A stretch of 64,000 nucleotides of DNA. Source: Leptolyngbya sp. Cla-17. Lineage in GTDB: Bacteria; Cyanobacteriota; Cyanobacteriia; Leptolyngbyales; Leptolyngbyaceae. Shown piece after piece: positions 8,469 to 16,216 of the stretch. Position 1 is the first letter of the stretch. The number at the start of each line of letters is the position of its first letter. Where the stretch lies: assembly GCF_016807185.1 (NCBI RefSeq), contig NZ_JAEVYN010000004.1:1-64000 (forward strand), in the 5' to 3' direction. The notes beneath the pieces were generated by a model that was not told the DNA's origin, made no database searches, and worked only from the letters and a program-made list of their open reading frames with translations. The translations under genes were made by a program, and so were the position numbers.

Positions 8469-10604
8469 TTGAATGAGCAACGCCAACAACCAGGAACCCA
8501 TCAGGCTCCTCCCGTGGAGTCCCTGCAAGGCGTGGTCGAACGGCTCACCTACCACTCCGAAGAATCGGGCTACACCGTCGCTCGTCTGAAAGCACCCCGC
8601 ACCAGCGAACTTATTACCATCACAGGCAGCTTTGCCACCATCCAGGCAGGACAAACCCTGCAACTGCAAGGCATCTGGAAAGACCATCCCAAGTTCGGTG
8701 CCCAGTTTCAGGTGACGCAGTACCGGGAAACCAAACCCGCCACGATCACGGGGATTGAGAAGTACCTGGGCAGCGGCTTGATCAAAGGCGTGGGATACGT
8801 CACCGCGAAACGCATCGTTGCTCACTTTGGGCTGGAAACGCTGGACATCATTGAGAACCAGATTGAGCGCCTGGTGGAGGTTCCCGGTATCGCCCACAAG
8901 CGGGTGAAGCTGATTCAAACCGCCTGGGGGACGCAAAAAGCAATCAAGGACGTGATGCTGTTTTTGCAGAGTCATGGCGTTTCCACCACCTACGCGGTCA
9001 AGATCTATAAGCAGTATGGGGATGAATCGATCGCCACTGTCACCCACAATCCTTACCAACTGGCGACCGATGTCTACGGCATTGGGTTTGTGACTGCCGA
9101 TGCGATCGCTCGAAATCTTGGCATTGCTCCCAGCTCCCAGTTTCGCTACCGCGCGGGGATTCTGCATGTGCTGGGGGAAGCTTCTGAAGATGGACACTGC
9201 TTCTTGCCCCACGATGAGTTAATTGGGCAGGTGGTGAAGCGATTGGATATTGAGGATCACCATCCCAATCCTGACTCTGTAGAGTTTTTGATTCACTTGA
9301 TGGTGCAAGAGCGGGAGTTGGTCAAAACCGAAACGCCGATCGCTGGACTGGAGCAATTTGGTTACTATGCGCCGCCCTTTTTTGCAGCCGAATACAAGCT
9401 GGCGGATCAGTTACAACAGATTTTGAGACAGCCGCTTCAGGTCGATGCACCCCGTGTCCAACAGTGGATTGAGCGGTTTATTGAAAAAACGGGTACGCCG
9501 CTTTCTGAGCAACAGTGCCATGCGGTCGAGATGGCAGCGAGCCAGCGAGTACTAATTCTCACAGGGGGACCCGGTTGTGGCAAGACGTTTACCACCCGGA
9601 CGATTGTGGCACTGTGGAAAGCAATGGGGAAGTCGATTGCGCTTGCATCGCCCACCGGACGGGCAGCCCAGCGGTTGAGCGAGATGACGGGTCAAGAGGC
9701 AAAAACGGTGCATCGACTGCTGGAGTTTGACCCCAAAACGATGAAGTTTAAGCGCGATGTAGACAATCCCATCCCGGCTGAGGCGATCGTGGTGGATGAA
9801 GCCTCCATGTTGGATCTATTTCTGGCGAACTCGCTGATGAAAGCCGTTTCCCCCGATGCCCAACTGCTACTGGTGGGGGACACCGACCAATTGCCAAGTG
9901 TGGGACCGGGATCGGTGTTGCAAGATTTGATTACCTCTGAACAGGTTCCGGTGGTGCGGTTGACTCAGGTGTTCCGACAGGCGCAGGCTAGCCACATTAT
10001 TCGCAATGCTCATCGCATCAATGCAGGACAGTTCCCGCAGTTGGAGCCAGTCTCGAATGCACCTCAGTCCGATTGTCTGTGGCTCGGTGCACCAGAGCCA
10101 GAACACGGAGTCCAGGCTATTCGAGAGCTAATGGGCGACTTGATTCCCCAGCAGGGCTTTGATCCAGCCAGCGATGTGCAGGTGCTGTGTCCCATGACAC
10201 GGGGAGAGGTCGGCACTCGCAATCTTAATATGGTGTTGCAACAGCTCGTCAATCCACCCAGCTTTAACAAATCTGAGATTATGCGGGCAGGAATGACGCT
10301 GCGGGTGGGCGATCGCGTGATTCAAAAGGTCAACGACTACAACCGGGAAGTGTTCAATGGCGACTTGGGCATGATTGCAGCGGTGGATGTGGAAGAACAA
10401 GAGGTAGTAGTGCAGTTTGGAGCGCGCTCCGTAAGCTACGATTATGCCGATCTGAACGAAATCACGCTGGCGTGGGCAGTGACAATTCACAAGAGCCAGG
10501 GCAGCGAGTATCCGGTGGTGATTCTACCCATCTATATGCAGCACTATCTGATGCTGTCGCGTAATCTGATTTATACCGGGTTAACCCGTGCCAAAAAGCT
10601 ATAG
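8469..10604 (+). CDS. recD2: RecD2-type SF1B helicase, C terminus cut by an IS
   Basis: A 5'-3' DNA helicase of the RecD2 class. An N-terminal OB-like and helix-hairpin-helix region (EKYLGSGLIKGVGYVTAKR, LVEVPGIAHKR) precedes the motor. Walker A is GGPGCGKT at about residues 366-373, followed by VVDEASML, LVGDTDQLPSVGPG and the late motifs AVTIHKSQGSEYP and YTGLTRAKK. The reading frame stops at 10602-10604 in the first bases of an inserted IS630 element. Joining 10601 to 11559 restores 33 further codons and a 744-residue protein, near the usual length. All helicase motifs survive, so the truncated form could retain activity. Confidence 0.88.
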   Translation: MNEQRQQPGTHQAPPVESLQGVVERLTYHSEESGYTVARLKAPRTSELITITGSFATIQAGQTLQLQGIWKDHPKFGAQFQVTQYRETKPATITGIEKYLGSGLIKGVGYVTAKRIVAHFGLETLDIIENQIERLVEVPGIAHKRVKLIQTAWGTQKAIKDVMLFLQSHGVSTTYAVKIYKQYGDESIATVTHNPYQLATDVYGIGFVTADAIARNLGIAPSSQFRYRAGILHVLGEASEDGHCFLPHDELIGQVVKRLDIEDHHPNPDSVEFLIHLMVQERELVKTETPIAGLEQFGYYAPPFFAAEYKLADQLQQILRQPLQVDAPRVQQWIERFIEKTGTPLSEQQCHAVEMAASQRVLILTGGPGCGKTFTTRTIVALWKAMGKSIALASPTGRAAQRLSEMTGQEAKTVHRLLEFDPKTMKFKRDVDNPIPAEAIVVDEASMLDLFLANSLMKAVSPDAQLLLVGDTDQLPSVGPGSVLQDLITSEQVPVVRLTQVFRQAQASHIIRNAHRINAGQFPQLEPVSNAPQSDCLWLGAPEPEHGVQAIRELMGDLIPQQGFDPASDVQVLCPMTRGEVGTRNLNMVLQQLVNPPSFNKSEIMRAGMTLRVGDRVIQKVNDYNREVFNGDLGMIAAVDVEEQEVVVQFGARSVSYDYADLNEITLAWAVTIHKSQGSEYPVVILPIYMQHYLMLSRNLIYTGLTRAKKL

Positions 10605-11556
10605 CAATCGAGCATTTGGTTAGGACAATGCTTTGAAGGCATTATCGACTGCATCCCAAAGGGTTTGAAACTGATTGAGGGTTTTACGTAAGTAGTGCTT
10701 CAGCCGCGCCCAAAACTTTTCAATCTTGTTCAAGTCCGGGGAATAGGGTGGCAGAAATAGAACAAGGCACCCAGCTTGCTCAATCTGCTCTCGAATTACC
10801 CTCGATTTGTGAAAACTGGCATTGTCCATCACGACCACTTGTCCTGGCTTTAACTGAGCCACGAGAAACTCTTGTACCCAGGTTTCAACTAACACACTGT
10901 CGCAATAGCCCTTGAAGGTCATCGGCGCGATCACTTGACGCTCACACCATCGCGCAATCATGCTGATGCGCTCCGTTCGATGCCCTAATTTCAGGGCCTC
11001 AAATCGCTTGGATTGCTCACACCATCCATAGGCATAGTCTTCGGTGTCATCCACACCGGCTTCATCCACATAAACAAGTTGCTCCGGAAGGTAGGCTTGC
11101 AATTGGGCTAAGCAGACTTGCCGTTGCGCTTCATCCCGTTCCCGATAGCCATAGCTCTTTTTTTTCGAGTGAAACCAATCCGCTTTAAGGCTTTACCCAG
11201 GGTGTGGTCACTGATTGGTTGACCCCACTGCTCTGCCATCTCCTTCTGCGTCAAATGTCCATGCTGCTTGGCAAAGACTCGAAATTGCTCCAAATCAGTG
11301 ATCTTGCCTTGGGGACCACGTGGATAGTGCCGAATAGCACTGGGTGAACCTGTTGCGTCTCGTCGTTTGAGCCACAGGTCAATCGTGTTGCGGCTAATGT
11401 TAAACAGTTGGCTGACGTGGCTTTTACGGTGTCCACTAGCAATCGCGTCCAATACTTTTTGGCGCAGGTCCTCGCTGTAAGGAGCAGGCATGGGAATAGC
11501 TATCCACTACTTAGGTGTATCTGTATATCCTGTCTTAACTATCCTCTCGATTGCTA
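10602..11556 (-). mobile_element. IS630-family element 1 (955 bp) inside recD2
   Basis: The ends are exact inverted repeats over 11 bp (TAGCAATCGAG at 10602-10612 and its complement at 11546-11556), with weaker similarity for about 15 bp more. The element is flanked by TA at 10600-10601 and 11557-11558, the TA duplication expected of IS630/Tc1-type transposition. Removing the element plus one TA restores the recD2 frame exactly, which fixes the boundaries. Confidence 0.9.
10620..11491 (-). CDS. IS630 transposase made by frameshifting
   Basis: Two overlapping frames encode the transposase. The first (11491 down to 11108) carries the helix-turn-helix domain (YSEDLRQKVLDAI). The second (ending at 10620) carries the DDE domain with VYVDEAGVD, VVMDNASFHK and SPDLNKIEKFW. 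On the minus strand a run of eight A residues (plus-strand 11158-11165) lies at the junction. Slippage there joins ...TRKK to SYGYRERDE, the normal family sequence, so this is probably programmed frameshifting rather than decay. The element looks intact. Confidence 0.88.
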
Positions 11557-11558
11557 TA

Positions 11559-11660
11559 GCAATTGTAGTAGGGCCACAAAAGGCGATCGCCCTTGCAGTC
11601 CGGCAGGTTAAGGATCGGCAACGCTACACGTTGCTGGATAAACGGCTGCGGGAGCAATAG
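11559..11660 (+). pseudogene. recD2: displaced 3' end of recD2
   Basis: Thirty-three codons plus TAG, starting AIVVGPQKAIALAVRQ, continue the RecD2 C terminus in frame after excision of the IS630 element. The start GCA directly follows the TA duplication at 11557-11558. This fragment is no longer joined to the helicase message and has no start of its own. Confidence 0.85.
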
Positions 11661-12106
11661 GGTTCAAACGGGCAAAGCTATCCTATGCCGCCACGCAACG
11701 GCTGAAATCCTTACACAGTAATATTCGCAGAAAATTTTGACTCTCACCAATCGCAAGCTGCATCCAATTGCGATCGTTCACTGAGATCTAATCGGAAGGT
11801 TTCATAAGGGTTGACGTGTGCCCAAATCGGAGGAGTCAGTGCTCGCAAATCATTGGTCTACATTTGTTCTACCCACATTTTGTCAGTCAATTCCTGCTGC
11901 ATCATCAATGTAATCACATAAACCAGGCAAATTTGCAACAAGTGTCATGACAATGCGGCAATTTCCTGATCATCATCGCTGCCCCAATCTAGACAAAGCA
12001 CAGGTTCTAGAACCGGCGGCTAATTCGAGGAAAAGCACTCATCTGAGTCTCTCATTTCAACACGTCTAGAACATTACCAATATAGGCAGACGTTGGACGT
12101 GTCATA
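11661..12106. other. non-coding stretch after recD2
   Basis: About 450 bp without a supported ORF on either strand and no family resemblance. It precedes the long palindrome at 12107-12154 and probably includes the promoter of the gene starting near 12247. Nothing further was recognised. Confidence 0.4.
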
Positions 12107-12154
12107 GGGGTTAGACTAAGCCGTCTCGGTGACGGGGTGGCTTAGTCTAACCCC
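12107..12154. repeat. 16-bp perfect inverted repeat
   Basis: GGGGTTAGACTAAGCC (12107-12122) is matched exactly by its complement at 12139-12154, around a 16-nt centre. The centre has its own small stem (CCGTC 12121-12125 with GACGG 12131-12135). It lies about 90 bp before the start of the 12247 gene. It may be a terminator for upstream transcription, an operator, or the end or recombination site of a mobile unit; no U-run follows. Confidence 0.6.
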
Positions 12155-12246
12155 ATCTTCCCAAAAGTTGTCACGGTGATAGGTTTTACTTGTGTTCTAC
12201 CCTCAGGGTTGACGATGATGACAGAAGAAAGTGGAAATGCTCCCTT

Positions 12247-12789
12247 ATGGTTAATCGTCAGCTAAAACTACTAAACCACGATGCTGCGTGGTTAATCACT
12301 ATTCCCAAACGCAGTGAGTTTAGTGAACCAGCTTTTCACTTTGGGGAACGAGTGAAATTTTGCCCTGATAAAGAAGGTGATCGTACTTGGGAAACGGGCA
12401 GGATTGTTGGCATGAAAGCTTCCGAGCAGGAGCAATGGATTTATCACATCGAGCTGGATAGCGATAGTCCACTTTACGCTTGTGGCATACAGGAGCTATC
12501 TGCAAAACAAAATGAGGTGAGCCTGGTTAAAGATTCTTGTTCCGTCAGAAACCAAGTCCAAGCAACACGAGCATGGTTCCCTACAGCAGAAGCGGCTGCC
12601 TTGCTGGGCATCACCAACAATCAACTTCGTAAATTAAGATTAAACGGGCTATTCAAGCAGGGCTTTCATTACAGAGATACTTCCATACCCAACTCTGGGT
12701 TACCGCGCTGGCAGTGGCATGTAGAACGATGCACTCAAGCACTAGAATCTCCCTTGGAGAGGCGCAGAGGCTATTACAGTAGAATTTAG
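12247..12789 (+). CDS. hypothetical protein with SH3-like and excisionase-type HTH regions
   Basis: The ATG at 12247 (MVNRQLKLLN) gives 180 residues; the frame extends back to a TTG at 12190. The first half (FGERVKFCPDK...GRIVGM) resembles a small beta-barrel of SH3/KOW character. The second half (WFPTAEAAALLGITNNQLRKLR) looks like an excisionase/MerR-type winged helix that reads DNA, followed by a region with paired aromatics. It lacks GCGATCGC sites and lies beside another small DNA-binding protein. It may be a plasmid- or prophage-type regulator; no named family can be given. Confidence 0.5.
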   Translation: MVNRQLKLLNHDAAWLITIPKRSEFSEPAFHFGERVKFCPDKEGDRTWETGRIVGMKASEQEQWIYHIELDSDSPLYACGIQELSAKQNEVSLVKDSCSVRNQVQATRAWFPTAEAAALLGITNNQLRKLRLNGLFKQGFHYRDTSIPNSGLPRWQWHVERCTQALESPLERRRGYYSRI

Positions 12790-12889
12790 TCTGTTCAGGG
12801 TAACCCTGCTGACTATGTTTTAGAAAATAACTGTCTTTGTTGGATGTGATGTCACAGAAGAGTCTCAACATTATATTTTTCTGCTTTCA

Positions 12890-13432
12890 CTAACAATCAC
12901 TGCTTCTATGCCGCCTCCGCCGTGTCGGTGGCCGCAGCAAACTTAGTGGGTCTTCAACCGAATCGACCACTGTTTCCTGGCTCGAAGTAAAATCTAATAT
13001 CTTTGTGTTCTGCTTTTTTCCTATAGTAAAACTTGAGCTATTAGAAGCTTGATTACTTACAAAAGCTAGCTCTACTGTTTCTTTTAGTTCGACCACTTGA
13101 AGAGATAAAGCTTCTACCTCTTTTTTTAGATTGGCAAGACTTTTTTCGATTTTTTTAACAGCTATTGCTTCCTTTGAGGGGGAGGTACTCTCTGAAACAA
13201 TTACAGAGTTGCTCTTAATTAAGCTTAAGCCATTATCATCAAATTCGGTCTGGCTAGTTTTATTAGGCTCAGTAAGATTTTTTTGATTGCTAACAATTGC
13301 TAGTCCGTGTCTCAACAATTGCTCAACCAATTCTTGTTTTTTCATATCTTTGTATTTTGCCATATTCTCAATTTCTAGATTTAGGCTTTCAGGAATACGC
13401 GTTCCGAGTTGCACTTTAGTCATAGCATTCAC
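12890..13432 (-). CDS. ribbon-helix-helix protein with coiled coil
   Basis: A 180-residue protein. The N-terminal 45 residues (TKVQLGTRIPESLNLEIENM) have the strand-helix-helix pattern of Arc/MetJ/CopG DNA-binding domains. A Ser/Thr-rich linker, a predicted coiled coil (KIEKSLANLKKEVEALSLQV) and a basic tail (PPTRRRRHR) follow. The coding sequence is AT-rich. Proteins of this plan occur in cyanobacterial plasmids as partition or copy-number components. It converges with the gene ending at 12789. Confidence 0.6.
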   Translation of the reverse strand: MNAMTKVQLGTRIPESLNLEIENMAKYKDMKKQELVEQLLRHGLAIVSNQKNLTEPNKTSQTEFDDNGLSLIKSNSVIVSESTSPSKEAIAVKKIEKSLANLKKEVEALSLQVVELKETVELAFVSNQASNSSSFTIGKKQNTKILDFTSSQETVVDSVEDPLSLLRPPTRRRRHRSSDC

Positions 13433-13611
13433 CTAATACATTTTTCTTTGTGAGGTTAACTTGCTAGCAATTTTGAGCCAACGCTAGCAAAAGGGCTATA
13501 TTTTCAAAGATGAGGGAGTTAACAAATTGAGTAGCTAAGCTAGAAGAGATTTCTGGCAAAGCTATCAAGTGGTTCTAAAGGTGTGCAAATAGGTAGTGAA
13601 ATTTTAGTGAA

Positions 13612-14304
13612 ATGGGAAAAAAACTCCTGAAAGTACTGAAAATACGTAACCTAAAGAGTTTTTTGGGAACACTGCGCGTTACCGCTTCTGCATCCTTCGG
13701 GCTCAAATGTATTGTGCCGCTCTTGTCTGAGTTTGAGCGGCTGTATCCAGATCTCACCATTGATCTCCTACTCACCGATACCGTTGTCGATCTGTTCTCT
13801 GAAAGAATTGACGTTGCGGTTCGACTAGGACTCCTCGCAGATTCGACCCTGATTGCTCAACAATTAATGCCAACACACTATTCAGTTTGCGCCAGCTCAG
13901 GTTATCTCAAGCGATCGAGACAAATCCAGCACCCCCATGATCTGGAGCACCATAACTGTCTGCTATTTCCACTGGCAGGCTTTCGATCAAGATGGATCTT
14001 TAAGAACCGCAAGGGAGAACTGAGCGAAATTCCTGTTTCTGGGCGCACCATGATTTCCAGCGCGATCGCCCTTCAGCAATGTGCGATCGCTGGCATGGGT
14101 TTAGCACTGCTTCCTAACTGGTTGATCGACGCAGATCTACAAGCTGGTACTCTCATTGACGTGTTTCCAGACTATGCCGTAACAGCAACGGATTTCAGCA
14201 CAGCGGCTTGGCTCGTTTATCCTTCTCGTGCCTACGTTCCGCTTAAAGTTCGGATGTTTACTGAGTTCATCAGGAAGTCGATTTCAGATTTGACTAAAAC
14301 TTGA
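13612..14304 (+). pseudogene. LysR-type regulator without its DNA-binding domain
   Basis: The frame encodes a LysR substrate-binding domain from its start: GTLRVTASASFGLKCIVPLL, then DLLLTDTVVDLFSERIDVAVR, and the second subdomain ISSAIALQQCAIAGMGLALLPNW. The helix-turn-helix expected in the first 65 residues is missing. The upstream 180 bp have no matching frame, and the N terminus found instead (KKLLKVLKIRN) is not LysR-like. It is read as a 5'-deleted remnant. A 162-bp repeat and a decayed IS1 lie just downstream. Confidence 0.65.
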
Positions 14305-14432
14305 TATGCCAGGCAGAGTCCTCTCATTATTGCCGCAAGCTAACTAGTCGATGAAGCAGACGGTTGAGAGATCTGGGTGTAGTTGCCAAAGCTTTCTGCC
14401 ACCGCTTATCTTAGTCATTAACAGTAAATCCA

Positions 14433-14594
14433 ACGACCGGATACCGTTGGCGAACTCTGACTAGGATCACACTCCTCTGCTTCAGCTGTAGATTTCCGAA
14501 TTCTTCTGCACTAATTCTTCAAAGCTATTTAGCACTTTGAGTCAATTTCCCTCGGCTCACCCTGACAAATAGGGTTCATTCCAATTCGTCTGTT
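14433..14594. repeat. 162-bp dispersed repeat, copy 1
   Basis: This segment matches 57045-57206 in the same orientation over 162 bp with no gaps; 13 mismatches were counted by eye (about 92 percent identity). The match stops at 14594, two bases before the left end of the IS1 element at 14596. The second copy lies between the SLH-porin gene and a serine-recombinase fragment. It may be a piece of an older mobile unit. Confidence 0.8.
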
Positions 14595-14595
14595 G

Positions 14596-15390
14596 GGTGG
14601 TCCTAAAGAGGTAGTGCTACACAGGTAAGGATGCATTGTAGTGATGAACAAAGAACCAAATAGGCACCAATATGGTTCTCTAACTTCTTGGAAAACGATA
14701 ATGTCTTCCTGACTAAGCGCGACACTTGCTGGCGTAAGGTGCAGTTAAACCGCCTCAATATAGCTAGTTTTGCCACTCTCCTTGCCCACACTGTGATGAC
14801 GTTTATTAGGAAACACCTGATTGTAAGCTGACCAGAAATCGGTGTAGCAGAGCACACTGTCGATACACCGCTGGCAATGCATCCCATAATCCTTGGGCGC
14901 CATCCCGACTCCGCTCACCGACATACACCCCGACAATTTCTCGCGTTTCGACATCTAATGCCAACCAAATCCACTGCTTGTTATCTTTGTTGCCGACAAA
15001 CGACCACATCTCGTCGCACTGGATGGTTAAGCGTCCCTTTTTTTAGCCCGCACATTCACTTGACGGGGCACGTTCTGATATTTCGCGTTGACATAGCTTT
15101 GCAGCCAAGGTTCTGAAACACCTGCTACTCTGGCAATCCCAGCTAAAGGAATCTTCTCTAGCATCAATTTGTCAATCAGAGTTTTAGTGGCCTGATCAAT
15201 TATTTTGTTTTGGGGGTCTTGAACAAATTGTCTGCCACAGTCGCGGCACTTAAAGTTCTGTTTACCGTTATGGATTTTGCCATTTTTGACTGTATGGGTT
15301 GAGTCACAAGCAGGACAGGCAGGCTGAGCAACTGACATAGATTGATGGAGCTAACTTTGTCCTCTCTATCCTTACATCTTTAGGACTACC
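14596..15390 (-). mobile_element. decayed IS1-family element
   Basis: The terminal inverted repeats are GGTGGTCCTAAAGA at 14596-14609 and the near-complement TCTTTAGGACTACC ending at 15390. The interior encodes an IS1-type transposase with extra frameshifts. No clear 8-9 bp target duplication was found at the two ends, so one flank may have been rearranged. Confidence 0.75.
14603..15338 (-). pseudogene. IS1-family transposase, multiply frameshifted
   Basis: The first frame (15338-15027) has the N-terminal zinc ribbon (CPACDSTHTV...CRDCGRQF). An A7 run then allows the normal -1 shift into the InsB part (LTIQCDEMWSFVGNKDNK). Two further breaks are not programmed: near YRQCA, where two bases seem missing, and near TSYIE, where one base is extra (RFNCTLRQQVSRLV continues in the third frame). 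The element cannot make an intact transposase. Confidence 0.8.
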
Positions 15391-15397
15391 ATCAAGT

Positions 15398-16216
15398 TTA
15401 AGAGTTAAGGAGTTGATCGCTCAGGTCTATCGGCTCCTGATGGTGATAGCTACAGCGAAAAATGCAGCGTTTATGATTCAAGTGATGCAGTTTGGCGCAT
15501 TTGACGGCTCTATGCCCAAACCAGACTTGGTATAGTGCAGCAGCCGAAAACATGCTGAGGGGTGGCACGAGCACATACAGCCAGAACGCTGTCCAATTTT
15601 GCGCTGGTAACGCTGAGGCAAAGCTGCGAGCAGGATTCATGCCAAAGCCCGAAAGGGGTGCTTCAAGAGTGACGTAGAGCATCACCAAACAGCCCGCGAA
15701 GATGCCTGTGTAGCGATTGAGCTTTGGGTGGTTACTAGTAAGTAAAACCATCATCATCATCATGAAGGCAATCACCCATTCGCCCAACAAAGCACCCATC
15801 CAGCCTAACCAACCGGGCACAGTCACGACATAGCTAACAGGTGGTTGCGTGAACAGGCTACCAAAGAGCAGCGCTACTAAAGAAACGCCAGCTAAGCCAC
15901 CCAGGCATTGAAACACGACGTAAAAGATAGCATCCTGGCGCTTGATTTTACCGGCACGGTAAAACGTGAGCGTAATGGCTGGATTCATGTGTGCGCCAGA
16001 CTGTTTGCCCCAGGGAGAATAGATGAGCGCGATCGCCGTTGTTCCCATTGCTACCCCAATCAGAAAGCGACGCAGGTCGCTATTGGCTATCGCCTGATGC
16101 ACCGGAGAATCGGGATGCTCAAACAGGATGGTAAAGACCCCAGCCGAAACCATGAAAAGTCCAAGCTCCGCGGCTTCCATTAAGTATTCTGGCAAATGCT
16201 CTTTAAAGGTTTCCAT
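15398..16216 (-). CDS. aquaporin / MIP-family channel
   Basis: A 272-residue six-helix channel for water or small solutes in the membrane. The two hallmark loops are HMNPAITL (NPA at 78-80) and GMNPARSF (NPA at 194-196, with the pore Arg). The start at 16216 (METFKEHL) is chosen because GGGAGG lies just upstream; the longer frame from 16261 would run further into the preceding gene. Even so it overlaps the end of the glucosidase gene by 14 bp, which suggests a shared message. The last 30 residues are unusually rich in His and Cys (CAKLHHLNHKRCIFRCSYHH), which might bind metal. Confidence 0.9.
   Translation of the reverse strand: METFKEHLPEYLMEAAELGLFMVSAGVFTILFEHPDSPVHQAIANSDLRRFLIGVAMGTTAIALIYSPWGKQSGAHMNPAITLTFYRAGKIKRQDAIFYVVFQCLGGLAGVSLVALLFGSLFTQPPVSYVVTVPGWLGWMGALLGEWVIAFMMMMMVLLTSNHPKLNRYTGIFAGCLVMLYVTLEAPLSGFGMNPARSFASALPAQNWTAFWLYVLVPPLSMFSAAALYQVWFGHRAVKCAKLHHLNHKRCIFRCSYHHQEPIDLSDQLLNS

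Noticed and set aside
8352..9212. 286-codon minus-strand ORF opposite recD2
   Set aside because: It is the shadow of the clearly coding RecD2 frame on the other strand.
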